Positions 30,801 to 39,759 of a stretch of 64,000 nucleotides of DNA are shown here, piece after piece. Each line of letters starts with the position of its first letter. Position 1 is the stretch's first letter. The translations under genes and the position numbers were made by a program. The stretch is from contig JAHHIN020000030.1 in assembly GCA_019925095.2 (NCBI GenBank), positions 3,889,001 to 3,953,000 of the forward strand, written 5' to 3'. Below the pieces are notes generated by a model that was not told where the DNA came from, did not search any database, and worked only from the letters and a program-made list of their open reading frames with translations. The DNA is from Dendrolimus kikuchii. Taxonomy: Eukaryota; Arthropoda; Insecta; Lepidoptera; Lasiocampidae.

Positions 30801-33555
30801 GTACGTGAAAAACAGGAACGCAAGGGAATTTGAAAATGAAGACAGAGAAGCGGCGAGGGCAATAGTGGTCAATCATTACATGGACGACTATCTGCAAAGC
30901 CTTCAAACAGTTGAAGAAGCCAGGAAAATGACAGCTGCCGTTGACAACATACAGCGGCGAGCGGGTTTCCAACTCCGAGGGTGGACCTCCAATTATAAGG
31001 AGGCGATTTCAAGCTTCGCGCCATCCGGTCAAACCACCGTTGAAATCGGCGGGAGCGAAATAGAAAAAACATTGGGTCTGATGTGGCACGTGAGAGAAGA
31101 CACGCTTGGCTTTCGTGTCAATCAAAGAAGAGTTCCGGCAGAAGTATTGGAGGGGAGTCGAATGCCGACGAAGAGAGAAGCACTGGGACTCATCATGTCG
31201 ATATTCGACCCCCTGGGGTTCATTTCCCCCCTCACCACACCGGCGAAACGCATCATGCAAGATACATGGAAATATAAAACAACATGGGACGAAGTCATCC
31301 CGGAGGAACTGCAAGACAAATGGAAAAATTGGCTGAGAGACTTGATATCTCTACCTAACTTACGCATTCCACGCTGCTACGAATATTCACCGGCAGCGAT
31401 CAGGGAGTTGCACACATTCGTCGATGCTAGTGAAGAGGCATACGCTGCGGTTGTGTACATACGCACGACACGGGCGGACGGCCGGGTCAACGTCATGATA
31501 GCGGCAGCTAAAAGTCGCGTGACACCAATGAAACCAGTCTCCATTCCGCGACTCGAACTCCAAGCAGCCGTCCTGGGAGCCCGCCTGAGCAAGTCCGTGC
31601 AAGAGGGACACGACTGGGAATTACACCGTCACACATACTGGAGCGACTCGCGCACTACGCTAGCATGGATTCGAGCGGAACCGCGAACTTACAAAACGTT
31701 CGTGGCCCATCGCCTCGCCGAAATAGAAGACCTCACTAAGAAGAATGAATGGCGATGGTTACCCTCGGCGCAGAACGTTGCAGACGACGCAACGCGTAAA
31801 ACACCAAGCGACTTCAACCCACAACACAGGTGGTTTACGGGCCCCAAGTTCCTGTATCTTGACATAGAAAAATGGCCGCAAGAAACGAAGACCGAGGTGC
31901 CAACCACCGGAGAAGAAAAGTGCGCAACATTAACTGAAGACAATGACGTCATCGTCATCGACTTCAAACGTTTCTCACGTTGGACTACCATAGTGAGAAC
32001 GATGGGACGCGTACTTCAATTTATCAGACTGTGCAAACGACCCACGAACACGGTGGCAGCCGCGCGCCGTAAAAGAACAAAGAAGAATCCTACTCCAGAC
32101 GAAGAGTGGAAGAAAAACATAAAGAAGAAGAACAAAGAAAAATCGAAGTGTCCAAAAGAAAATAACGTTGAAAGAAAATTCAAGAAAATCAACGGGAAAA
32201 TGTTAATGTTGTCTGAGCGTAAACTCATTGCGCTCGCACAACGCGAATCGTTCGGCGATAAACCGCTCGATACGATACGTCGACGTCATAACAAGGGAGA
32301 GCTCGCCGGTTTAACTATAGAAACCGACGAACATAACATATTGCGGCTGCGAGGAAGAATCGACGAGGCGCAAGAAATAAGCTACGAGATGGCCAATCCT
32401 GCCATCTTAGACGGGAAACATAAATACACAAAGTTGTACATACAACATGTACACGAGAAACTACACCATGGTGGCGTCGAGATGGTGGTCAACGAGCTAC
32501 GACAGCGGCTGTGGGTTATGAAGATACGGCCCTCAGTCAAAGCAGTGTTGAGGAACTGCCTCCAATGCCGACTGAGGAGGGCCCAGCCAGCGAGTCCATC
32601 GACGGGGAGCCTGCCTGCAGCTCGCCTGGCGCATCACTCGCGCCCCTTCACCTTCACGGGCGTAGACTATTTTGGCCCACTGGAGGTGACCGTGGGCCGT
32701 CACCGGGAGAAGAGATATGTGGCGTTATTCACATGTATGACGTCACGGGCACTACACCTCGAGGTCGTCGCGTCGCTGAGTGCTGACTCAGCCATCAACG
32801 CGCTGCGCCGCTTCATAGCGCGGCGCGGCGTCCCCACCGAACTCTGGAGCGACAACGCTACGTGTTTCCGCTCGGCCGACCGCGAACTCGCGGAGGCTGG
32901 GCGCGCCGTCGAAGAAGAAGCGTCGCGCCGGCAGATCGCCTGGCGGTTCTTACCGCCGGCGGCACCCTTCATGGCCGGCGCCTGGGAGCGCATGGTGCGC
33001 ACCGTCAAAGAGGCGTTGCGCGTCACCCTGCGCGAGCAGCGCCCGAGCGATGAGACGCTCGCCACACTGCTCGCCGAAGTCGAAGCCACCGTGAACTCGC
33101 GGCCGCTCACTCATGTGGCCGTGGGTCCCGACGAGCCCCCAGCCATCACGCCGAACCTGCTACTCCTGGGGCCGAACTGCCACATGCCGGCCCCCGGGAA
33201 CTTCGAGGCCAGCGACGTGACTGCGCGCGCGCACTGGAGACGCGCGCAGTACCTCGCCGATGTCTTCTGGCGACGGTGGGTGCGGGAGTACCTGCCGCTA
33301 CTACAATACCGGCGGGAGCCCTACGCAAGTGGTGACAACCCTAAGGTAGGCGATTTGGTTATTATTTGCGACCCAAATCTGCCCCGCAACACATGGCCCC
33401 GAGGACGAGTGACTGCAGTGCATCCCGGCAGAGACGGCGAGGTTCGAGTCCTGGACGTGACGACGGCCAGCGGACGAGTGCTGAGGCGGCCTACCAAGAG
33501 AGTCGTCGTGCTGCCCATAGGAGAATCGCGAGACGCGACGGCGGGAGAATGTTGA
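27859..33555 (+). CDS. BEL/Pao gag-pol polyprotein, intact frame
   Basis: One 1898-codon frame. Residues 44-75 are VKAT repeats. The gag core runs from about 256 (MQELPTFNGNSGEW). The zinc-binding region is CPVCKRDHKLSDC (about 464) and CFRCLRSRHRRSSC (about 496). Protease: LLDEGSTVTII (about 593). RT: VVHDAAAKYHGRSLND (about 885) and NHYMDDYLQS (about 1008). RNase H: HTFVDASEEAYA (about 1185). A Lys-rich insert covers about 1404-1449. Integrase: zinc finger HEKLHHGG...CLQC (about 1532), then GVDYFGP (D), SDNATC (D) and GAWERMVRTVKE (E). The C-terminal domain is LQYRREPYASGD to VLPIGES. The stop TGA overlaps the first six bases of the 3' LTR. No visible defect, so it may be a recent element. 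It makes the capsid and enzymes for BEL transposition. Confidence 0.95.
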   Translation: MPNTRSRIEKDAAQANKKSATEVATTSTTTGSVTAESGTETSSVKATTVKATTVKATAVKATPTASATTVKATMPVSVTDLQPQPPPVLREILRRKECTLEETSRPQSLRSTTSRRRLAELEAKERLAALKLKQLEAAVELEQARINRLQAESSDDDDVIEESELPSRRVDMWFERLPQTQEPHATEPPPAPATLASDIGRMNERGQGVHVGNMARGQRVSERGPPARSNVMDVTSLAEAITEAARTSTRQAQRYMQELPTFNGNSGEWLSFQAAFRETGGSFSAGENVARLRRSLRGAALEAVSALLITQTGPEDILKALERRFGRPDALVLGEMEKMKTWTRVTDSPRDLCLFANKMANLVATIEVLNKPQYLHSPEMLRAAVEKLTPIVRNKWYDYAAVKTEGVPELKKLASFLNEEADKCAAYAPIERESEMARSKRRTEHIHIVNNDSERVNMRKSEPCPVCKRDHKLSDCRKFVGADVSARWDLAKKCKVCFRCLRSRHRRSSCRAPPCGVERCTLHHHRLLHHQRRPEVNEVSPSAVSVTSEPAGEVLASAINSVINDGRNKRRAYLKVAPVAITGPRGSRHTYALLDEGSTVTIIDAQLAEQLGLSGPRDPMKMQGVNGEESSHDYSMRVSARIRGSYETEEHTLRDARTIKNMSFFSQTVHRSDVQGCAHLQEIENVLIYERATPKILIGQDNWELIISNEVRKGPRHQPVASRTQLGWVLHGCRTSTTSPVVFCSHLNMMEEDHDPLEEIMKKYFALESLGIEPRTQVSDPQQRALEILEKKTRRLENGQFETGLLWKDESSPMPNNYENALKRLQNLEKKLDRDEELKAKYEERIGNLMLSGYAERASTPPTSGRTWYLPHFAVVNPDKEKIRVVHDAAAKYHGRSLNDMLLPGPDLLRSLPGVIMKYRQYPVAVSADIKEMFMQVKIIEADRDALRFLWRGNRRDSEPPEEYRMTSLIFGATSSPCVALYVKNRNAREFENEDREAARAIVVNHYMDDYLQSLQTVEEARKMTAAVDNIQRRAGFQLRGWTSNYKEAISSFAPSGQTTVEIGGSEIEKTLGLMWHVREDTLGFRVNQRRVPAEVLEGSRMPTKREALGLIMSIFDPLGFISPLTTPAKRIMQDTWKYKTTWDEVIPEELQDKWKNWLRDLISLPNLRIPRCYEYSPAAIRELHTFVDASEEAYAAVVYIRTTRADGRVNVMIAAAKSRVTPMKPVSIPRLELQAAVLGARLSKSVQEGHDWELHRHTYWSDSRTTLAWIRAEPRTYKTFVAHRLAEIEDLTKKNEWRWLPSAQNVADDATRKTPSDFNPQHRWFTGPKFLYLDIEKWPQETKTEVPTTGEEKCATLTEDNDVIVIDFKRFSRWTTIVRTMGRVLQFIRLCKRPTNTVAAARRKRTKKNPTPDEEWKKNIKKKNKEKSKCPKENNVERKFKKINGKMLMLSERKLIALAQRESFGDKPLDTIRRRHNKGELAGLTIETDEHNILRLRGRIDEAQEISYEMANPAILDGKHKYTKLYIQHVHEKLHHGGVEMVVNELRQRLWVMKIRPSVKAVLRNCLQCRLRRAQPASPSTGSLPAARLAHHSRPFTFTGVDYFGPLEVTVGRHREKRYVALFTCMTSRALHLEVVASLSADSAINALRRFIARRGVPTELWSDNATCFRSADRELAEAGRAVEEEASRRQIAWRFLPPAAPFMAGAWERMVRTVKEALRVTLREQRPSDETLATLLAEVEATVNSRPLTHVAVGPDEPPAITPNLLLLGPNCHMPAPGNFEASDVTARAHWRRAQYLADVFWRRWVREYLPLLQYRREPYASGDNPKVGDLVIICDPNLPRNTWPRGRVTAVHPGRDGEVRVLDVTTASGRVLRRPTKRVVVLPIGESRDATAGEC
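27987..28080 (+). repeat. coding minisatellite in BEL gag
   Basis: GTAAAAGCAACGAC-type units of 15 bp, four in tandem plus one displaced, encode repeated VKAT(T/A). The same array occurs in BEL copy 2 at 51439-51532. Confidence 0.8.
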
Positions 33556-33742
33556 CGACGACAAACACAATGTATGAAACTCACCGACCCGTCTCAATAG
33601 GCGATAAGAACATAGGTATAATTTGCTAAGCCTCATAGACTATGTAGACGCGACCGTTAGGCGCAGAAAAGAGACGGGTCGGACTGAGATAGATATAGTT
33701 TATTTTTAACCGTTATTAATTTGAAATTAAATAAATAAATTA
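33550..33742 (+). repeat. BEL copy 1, 3' LTR, first 193 bp
   Basis: Identical or nearly so to 26787-26979. It is cut at AAATAAATTA by LINE-A. About 499 bp of LTR (equivalent to 26980-27478) are missing, and LTR-like sequence resumes at 39212. Confidence 0.85.
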
Positions 33743-34038
33743 GGCGTTTTTTTGGAACTGGACCCAGCTGAATAGCCGCAGATGGCTGTTTCAGCGATAC
33801 CGGACTTTGGGGGCTTCACGACTCCGTGGGAGCGGAGGCGTTCGGCCCGGGAGCAGCACGCTCGAGGAGGCACCTCCTGTGAGGTTCGACCTCGGCTCGA
33901 CCGCTGCGGGGGATTGACTCTATATTGGGAATTAGCCGTTAAAGGCTGAAAGAGCTAAGCCAACAGGCTGAAATGATTGTTTTTTGGGGACCAATTATCG
34001 ACTCCGCCGGCGGAGCCGATCCTAGTCTATCGTTACTA

Positions 34039-34101
34039 CCGCTTCGCAACGTGTTATAGCTGGAGGAGAAGAAGCGGCGGAAGAAACTCTCCAGCAACAC
34101 G
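34039..34101 (-). other. shared 3' pseudoknot, LINE-A copy 1
   Basis: In minus sense CGTGTT and GCTGGAG pair with CTCCAGC and AACACG. Loop CCGCTTC (plus-strand 34071-34077) pairs with 3' GAAGCGG (plus-strand 34039-34045). It lies 60 nt beyond the ORF2 stop. Confidence 0.65.
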
Positions 34102-34161
34102 CCTATGCTAATCGTGTATGGCTACTTGTGTCTGTATTGAGTGTGTGAGATTGGTGGGGTC

Positions 34162-37044
34162 TTACCTTTGTGTAAGAGGATCCGAGCCGGGGGCTCTCCG
34201 GCGTCTGTTCTGTCTGCGTCTGTTATGCCAGGCTGATGTTCTGAGCCTCGGGGGGTTCATGATCGCGAGGAGACGGGTGATTTTATCGGGCTCGTCAATG
34301 AGTACATTGCGAGGGCGACGATTTCTCATGGGAGCGTTCGGTGTGGGTTTATAGTTGACCGTTTCCGTCACCAGAGGGTTCGGGTGATGGGGGGCGAGGT
34401 CAAAGAATCTGCGCGATAGAGTGACTATATAATCTTTGATGGAGGGAAGCTCCAGATCGCGATGCAGGTCGGCGAGCCGCATATAGCGCGGGGCGTCGAC
34501 TGCAGCACGCATAAAATGATTCTGGATTCTTTGCAGTCTCCAGATGTTTGTTTCGCTGGCGTGGCCGAAGACCACACTCGCATAGGTCATGATGGGGCGG
34601 ATGCAAGTTTTGTATAGAGTCACCTTATTTCTAAGGCTCATCTTACTCTTCTTGCATATCAACGGATAGAGTCGGCCTAGGATCCAGTATGCTCTGTTCC
34701 CGGCCGCTCTGGTGTGCTTGTGGAAGTACAAGCCTTTATCGAGAGTCACACCAAGATATTTGACTTCGTTAACCCAGGGGATAACTCCGTCGTATAGCTT
34801 GATGGGCATAAGTTGGTTGGTGGGGCGAGTATTGGGTGAGAGAGAGCGACGAGAGAACATGATGGCTGCGCTCTTCTCGGGGTTCACTTCAATCCTCCAT
34901 CTACGGAACCAGTCGCCTAGTTCCTTGATGGCGGCGTTGAGGTGACTGCAGATTCTGTATCTGCTGGGGTCGCTAATGAATATGGCGGTGTCATCCGCAT
35001 ATAGGGCTAGCTCGGTATGGGGGTGCCGTGGCATGTCGCTGGTGTACAGCGAGAAAAGTAAGGGGGAGAGCGCGGAGCCCTGAGGGACTCCCGCTGAGAT
35101 GGAATGAGAGGAGGATCTAGTGCCCTCCACTCGGAATCTGAATCTACGGTCTTTGAGGAAGTCCCGTAGAATGAGTACGAGTCGGTCCGGCACACCGAGT
35201 TGATACAGCTTGTATATCAGCCCGTTGTGCCAGACCTTATCGAAGGCTTTGGCGACGTCGAAGAATACTGCGCCTGTCGGCCAGAATCTTTGTCCGCTGC
35301 GTTGAAAGTGGGAGAGGACGTGCTCCGTGATGCGGAGCACTTGTTGTGGACAAGAGTGTCTAGCTCTAAAGCCAAACTGCTCAGGGGGAATGAGATTATT
35401 GCTGAAGGCAAAATCTCTCAGTCTTGTGAGAAGGACTCGCTCATACAGTTTACCCAGCGAGCTGAGTAGACTGATGGGGCGGTAACTAGAGGGCTTTGAG
35501 GCCGGTTTGCCTGGTTTGCGGATACCGATGACCTCCGCTTCTTTCCAGGTCTTTGGAAATTGGCAATTATTTATGGCAGCATTGAAGATGCTTACCATAA
35601 TTAAGATAAGTTGGGCGGGGAGGATTTTTAAAAGTTTATGGCTGATTCCATCATTGCCTGGGGCCTTGCGGGGCTTTAGGGCTTTGATGAAATCCTGTAC
35701 TTCCTCAACCGTGACCGGTTCGAGTGTGGTTTCGGCCGGGAGGGAGGACCGATATTCGACCTCGGCGTCTACCTCCGATAGGTGAGACGGGTCGTTATTG
35801 GCAATATTGGGGGAGCATTGGAGCTCGAGACTTTCGGCGAGACATTCTGCCTTTTCGTCGTCATCAAACGCTTTGGTGTTATCGGGTCTCTCGAGGGGTG
35901 GCATGCTCGAGAGGGTTTCTGCTTTCAGAGATCTCGCCAGCTGCCAGTAAGCCTGGTGAGTTGGGGAGATCTCCTCCAGCAGTCGGTCCCAACGTTGGTT
36001 CCTGACCTCCTGGACACGGAGTCTGACCTGGCGTTGGAGTGCCCTGTATTGGGCTTTATTATCTGGGGAGGGGAAGCTGCCGTAGGCTCTGAATGCTGCC
36101 CTCTTGTCCCTCATCAGATCTCTGACGTCGTCCGGGAGTGGCAGTCGGTGGTCCTCGAGAGGTACCTGCCGAGTGGACTCCCGTACCACGCTCTGGAGGT
36201 GGCTGGTGAGGGCTTCGATGGCAACATCGTTGTCCTGGGCTGAGTTAATCGGGTCCGGGATCCGGTCCAAGTCCGGGGAGCTTGTCGTTGCGAGCAAGTC
36301 CCGGACTTTGGCCCAATCTATGATGGGTTTCGTCGGTGGCGTCGAGTCAGTCGGGGGGCCTAACTGAAGTACGACCGGCAAGTGGTCGGAGTCAATGTCA
36401 TCCCGTGTTTCGATAGAGCGGAACTGAAGGGAGACTCCCTTCAGCAGCGCTATGTCGAGAACGCTCGGGTGTTGTACGTCCGGTCTGTCAGGGTATCTGG
36501 TGGGGGTCAAGGGGGCTAAAATGCCAAAGAGGAGCCTGTCCGAGAGGCGGAGAAGCTCCCTTCCTTTGGGATTTTCAATTGGACAATTCCAAGAGGGATG
36601 TTTACAGTTTAGGTCCCCGGCTATTATAACCGCGGGACCCAGACTAAATAGGGCGTTGAGATCGTCTTCCAGGATGGGCTTCTGACATTTTAAGTATGCT
36701 GAAACTATGATGATGGGCTGATGGCCTGTCATCGATAGTTTGCATGCGGAGACTTCTAGTTCCTCTAGAGGGGGGGTATCGATGGGGATGCAGTGCAAGG
36801 ACCGCTTGTAGTAGATAAGTGTCCCTCCGCCATGGGAGGTTAACCTATCGTGCCTGATCAGGTTGTAATTAGCGATTCGGGGATCTCTAATACTCGGCTT
36901 TAAGAAAGTCTCTTGCACTAAGAGAATGTCTATGTTATCGGTGACCAGGAAGTCGTGAACCAAGTCGCGCTGATTTCTAAGTCCGTTGGCGTTATATGTA
37001 GCCAAAGTCAATGAGCGGGGTTTTTCCCTACTTGTGGTAGCCAT
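34162..37044 (-). CDS. LINE-A ORF2: endonuclease and reverse transcriptase
   Basis: 960 codons. The N-terminal APE-type endonuclease has TLATYNANGLRNQRDLVHDF, LLVQETFLKP (catalytic E) and VIIAGDLNCKHPSWN. The RT has RKAPGNDGISHKLLK, SSYRPISLLSSLGKLYE, VFFDVAKAFDKVWHNGL, SAGVPQGSALSPLLFSLYTSD and LALYADDTAIF (catalytic DD near residue 682). After the thumb (YLGVTLDKGLYF) comes RDLELPSIKDYI. This is Jockey-clade architecture. It starts at ATG 37044, 12 nt after the ORF1 stop, which suggests re-initiation on one RNA. No defect is seen. It makes the nick and copies LINE RNA at the target. Confidence 0.95.
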   Translation of the reverse strand: MATTSREKPRSLTLATYNANGLRNQRDLVHDFLVTDNIDILLVQETFLKPSIRDPRIANYNLIRHDRLTSHGGGTLIYYKRSLHCIPIDTPPLEELEVSACKLSMTGHQPIIIVSAYLKCQKPILEDDLNALFSLGPAVIIAGDLNCKHPSWNCPIENPKGRELLRLSDRLLFGILAPLTPTRYPDRPDVQHPSVLDIALLKGVSLQFRSIETRDDIDSDHLPVVLQLGPPTDSTPPTKPIIDWAKVRDLLATTSSPDLDRIPDPINSAQDNDVAIEALTSHLQSVVRESTRQVPLEDHRLPLPDDVRDLMRDKRAAFRAYGSFPSPDNKAQYRALQRQVRLRVQEVRNQRWDRLLEEISPTHQAYWQLARSLKAETLSSMPPLERPDNTKAFDDDEKAECLAESLELQCSPNIANNDPSHLSEVDAEVEYRSSLPAETTLEPVTVEEVQDFIKALKPRKAPGNDGISHKLLKILPAQLILIMVSIFNAAINNCQFPKTWKEAEVIGIRKPGKPASKPSSYRPISLLSSLGKLYERVLLTRLRDFAFSNNLIPPEQFGFRARHSCPQQVLRITEHVLSHFQRSGQRFWPTGAVFFDVAKAFDKVWHNGLIYKLYQLGVPDRLVLILRDFLKDRRFRFRVEGTRSSSHSISAGVPQGSALSPLLFSLYTSDMPRHPHTELALYADDTAIFISDPSRYRICSHLNAAIKELGDWFRRWRIEVNPEKSAAIMFSRRSLSPNTRPTNQLMPIKLYDGVIPWVNEVKYLGVTLDKGLYFHKHTRAAGNRAYWILGRLYPLICKKSKMSLRNKVTLYKTCIRPIMTYASVVFGHASETNIWRLQRIQNHFMRAAVDAPRYMRLADLHRDLELPSIKDYIVTLSRRFFDLAPHHPNPLVTETVNYKPTPNAPMRNRRPRNVLIDEPDKITRLLAIMNPPRLRTSAWHNRRRQNRRRRAPGSDPLTQR

Positions 37045-37056
37045 TGGGAGGTTAAA

Positions 37057-38643
37057 TTAGGGAGTGTCGTCATAAAGGATCTTCATCAGCGTTCCGTGCT
37101 CCATGAAGAGCCGCAGACGAGCCTTTAAGGTAGTGGCGGTTTCGAGTTTCCTCGCTAAGGTTGTTACCTCATCCAGGTTGAAGGGCAGCGACCTGGCAAA
37201 CTGTGTTACCAGGGCGAGGTCCCTCGAGATGGAGGAGGGAGCACCTGTGGGAGCCGGCAGTGTGGCGGGTTGAGGTTGAGGTTGGGGCCTCGTGAGGGGC
37301 ATCGGGGCTCTAGCCTGGGTAGGCAGGGCGGGAAAACCTGTCCAAGCGTTGAACGCCGGGAGAGGTGCAGGCACGAATGCCCGACGTTTGGGGGCGGCCT
37401 TGGGGGCTGGGGGAGAACGCTTGGCGTTCTTTTTGAATTTGGGGGCGGCCGGGCACCCGCGGTAATTAGCGGGATGTCCGGTTTGTCCGCAGAGAATGCA
37501 GGCCGGAGGGTCGGGGGAGTCCCGAGTTCGCGCGCAGTCACTGGTCCCGTGATCCCCGAGGCACTTGACGCATCTCGGGCGGGAGTGGCAGTGATTTGCC
37601 GAATGGCCATATAGCTGGCAGCGGTGGCATTGCCGGGGGGTCTGATTATTGTATGGCCGCTCGAAGCGGAGATTGGTTAGACCGCAGACGCTCTTCAGGT
37701 TGAAGATTGCCTTACCTCGGTCCGAACGGTCAAGGATAACGAGCACCATGTTGTATGGTGTCCGGTCTGAGTTACCTTTGTGCATGCGGTGAACCTCATG
37801 CACAGGGAGGTTTTGGGCTTGGAGGTCCTCCAAGATGTAGGAGGTTTCAAGCTCCTGGGACAGGCCGCGTACGACAACGCGGAGGCGCTTCTCTTCCTCG
37901 AGAGCGTAAGTGTAGTAATTGACATTTCTGTCAATTAAGATGCGGGTAAGGGCGCGATGGTCGGCCGGGGTCTGAAGGACGACTTTAATGCCGTGCTGGA
38001 TGTCACGTGCCTCTTTCAGCACGATGTTATGGGCGGGGAGAGAGGAGAGTACATCTCTCCAGAGATGTTTATCTCTGATTATCAGAGGGGGCGGTAGCCG
38101 TTCGCGGCGGGGCTGGCTGTCGGCCTTGGTCTTGGCCTGTTTGGGCTCCTTGTCAACGTGGCCTTGAGGCGAGCTGTTAAGCAGTCGCTTCTTGGCCTTC
38201 CGGTTCGTGACGACTTGGAAGCCGTCATCGTCACCGGTTTGGGTGGAGGGGTCGATCTCCATGTCGCTTTCAGACGCGGCTGAAGCGACAGTGGGAGATT
38301 CAGTAATGGCGGGGGCGCGGGTGGGTGCCGGCGCGGCCCCGGTAGGGGTGGCCGAAGTGGCCCTTGGGGTTTTAGCCTGGGTGGCTATTGCGGTCGCGGG
38401 GGCCTTAGGGGCCACGGGGGCAGCGGGTTTAGGTGCCTTCGGTGGGCCGGCCTTAGGGGCCTTGGCGGGTGGCGCGCAAGACGCGGCTGTCGCGGGGGTC
38501 GCGGTGGCTGTCGGTGATGGTGGGATTATCTCCATCATGGGGAGAAATTCCTTCATCTCCTGGCAGTACCATGTTTTGAGAGTCGGGTCGCGGCTCTCAA
38601 GCAAGCGGAGGGTCTGAACCCACCAATCCTTTGGGGTAGCCAT
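37057..38643 (-). CDS. LINE-A ORF1: Gag-like nucleic-acid-binding protein
   Basis: 528 codons. The N-terminal 120 residues are an Ala/Pro/Lys low-complexity region. An acidic stretch (DDDGFQVVTNRKAKKR) and an RRM-like region (NYYTYALEEEKRLRVVVRGL) follow. Three CCHC knuckles lie at about 336-400: CHRCQLYGHSANHC, CVKCLGDHGTSDC and CILCGQTGHPANYRGC. This is the Jockey ORF1 layout; the protein coats the LINE RNA. It differs from the ORF1 of LINE-A copy 2 almost only within its first 110 codons. Confidence 0.9.
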   Translation of the reverse strand: MATPKDWWVQTLRLLESRDPTLKTWYCQEMKEFLPMMEIIPPSPTATATPATAASCAPPAKAPKAGPPKAPKPAAPVAPKAPATAIATQAKTPRATSATPTGAAPAPTRAPAITESPTVASAASESDMEIDPSTQTGDDDGFQVVTNRKAKKRLLNSSPQGHVDKEPKQAKTKADSQPRRERLPPPLIIRDKHLWRDVLSSLPAHNIVLKEARDIQHGIKVVLQTPADHRALTRILIDRNVNYYTYALEEEKRLRVVVRGLSQELETSYILEDLQAQNLPVHEVHRMHKGNSDRTPYNMVLVILDRSDRGKAIFNLKSVCGLTNLRFERPYNNQTPRQCHRCQLYGHSANHCHSRPRCVKCLGDHGTSDCARTRDSPDPPACILCGQTGHPANYRGCPAAPKFKKNAKRSPPAPKAAPKRRAFVPAPLPAFNAWTGFPALPTQARAPMPLTRPQPQPQPATLPAPTGAPSSISRDLALVTQFARSLPFNLDEVTTLARKLETATTLKARLRLFMEHGTLMKILYDDTP

Positions 38644-39211
38644 CCCTCAGGCGGGAGCAGCCCGAGGGATATGTGTAAACTGTGAAGACCTAGTCCCCCT
38701 GCCGGGTGTAGGCAGGGGGGTGCGCCCTATGGTGAGCCCTAAGCTTGTAGCCCCTTTGCCGATCTTATTGTGCAAAGGGGTCCCTAACTGTTTTGTGGGT
38801 AGGCAGAACCACAAAAGATAGGAAAAAAGGAGGAGGTCACCTAGGACGGATTTGGAGATGCCTGGGGTCGGCAAGGGTACTCCCCCTGTGCCGGTGGTTC
38901 CACGCCCGTCCGGGTTTGCCGTTTCCCTGAAGGGGAACCGGCGGGCGCCCGGGTCACGCCCCAGCTAGGTTCGTTAACACCGTTAGGTATCCCCTAGCTG
39001 ACCTAGTGGTAATTAAAATTGAGTAAACAATTAAAATTACCACGAGGGTTCGCGCAAACGAACTACGCGGGTGTGGGGTGGAAACAACCCCGCGTCAGAG
39101 CGCAATGAAAATTGCGATGACGCAACCTTGTGTGTATATACCTAGTGTGTATATATTGACCAGCCTACTAATAGTGTGCGATACTTGATCGACCGAAAAA
39201 ACCGAATATCG
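38644..39211 (-). promoter_or_regulatory. LINE-A 5' region with consecutive hairpins
   Basis: Non-coding leader with inverted repeats in series. CAGCTAGG/CCTAGCTG (38962-39000). Arms of 16 nt with two mismatches (39006-39021 and 39028-39043). ACGCGGG/CCCGCGT (39065-39095). CGCAAT/ATTGCG (39101-39116). Jockey-type LINEs carry internal promoters here, but no promoter motif was recognised. Confidence 0.5.
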
Positions 39212-39391
39212 CTAAGATCTAGTACTAAAATGTATGATAGTAATAAGTTGAGATAAGGCTTAATGTATGTAAAATTAAGGAAATAAAGTAAAGGGGGGGC
39301 GAGCCTATAAATATAGGAGAGTTCGGTGGGCGAGCCAGAATGACGTCACAGAGTGCGGACACGTCCGCACGGTGCGAGCGCCGAAGCCGGA
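39212..39391 (+). repeat. BEL LTR piece with variant promoter-proximal region
   Basis: 39212-39294 matches the BEL LTR at 27479-27570 with small deletions, and the TATA box is kept (about 39306-39315). Downstream of TATA the sequence differs from the LTR at 26787. It carries TGACGTCA and the inverted repeat TGCGGAC/GTCCGCA. The block 39325-39391 recurs at 62459-62525. It is probably the 3' LTR remainder of BEL copy 1 or of a sister subfamily. Confidence 0.6.
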
Positions 39392-39759
39392 TTCGGTTAA
39401 AGACTAACCACTTTGGAAGTAAGTTTTCAATAGTTCCCAATTTTCTTCGAGCATAAACTTAACCATTTCGTAAACTGCAAACCTTTTACTAAATATTTGA
39501 CATGTTGGCAAAGTCATTCGAGCTGTACAAACCGAAATAATCGATAGTTTAAATAGCAACCGATAGATTGGCCTCTCCATTTAATAGTAGATATTTTTCA
39601 CCAATGTATAATGCTAAATATGCATCTCTGAATATCAACATACCACAGCGATACCCTCTTTGCTCTTTCTCTTTTCTCTTTTGCTACCCCTGTTCCAAAA
39701 CTAACGAAAGACAAAATGAATATTTGTGTCCTTGTACAAATAAATACCCATGACAAAAA
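39392..39759. other. unassigned stretch between BEL LTR piece and long repeat
   Basis: No ORF is supported. TTGGCAAAGTCATTCGAGC near 39510 resembles the BEL PBS region (TGGTCAGCTTCGAGCC). The stretch may therefore be leader sequence of a second BEL variant. Confidence 0.3.

Larger units (their letters stand above)
33747..39211 (-). mobile_element. LINE-A copy 1 (Jockey type), apparently complete
   Basis: Minus-strand non-LTR retrotransposon. The T7 run at 33747-33753 is the short A tail. The 3' UTR carries the shared pseudoknot, ORF2 is 34162-37044, ORF1 is 37057-38643, and a structured 5' region of about 570 bp runs to 39211. Both ORFs are open. No TSD is visible; the flanks are different parts of a BEL LTR, so insertion or later recombination deleted target sequence. 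A second copy is at 56998-62458. Confidence 0.85.

Noticed and set aside
34039..34101. HDV-like ribozyme
   Set aside because: The fold is a simple H-type pseudoknot without the P3 and P4 hairpins, and it lies at the element 3' end, not at the 5' end where LINE HDV-like ribozymes act.
34118..34354. Small ORFs on the strand opposite LINE-A, BEL and LINE-B genes
   Set aside because: They are antisense or out-of-frame shadows of conserved coding regions, repeated identically wherever the element is repeated.
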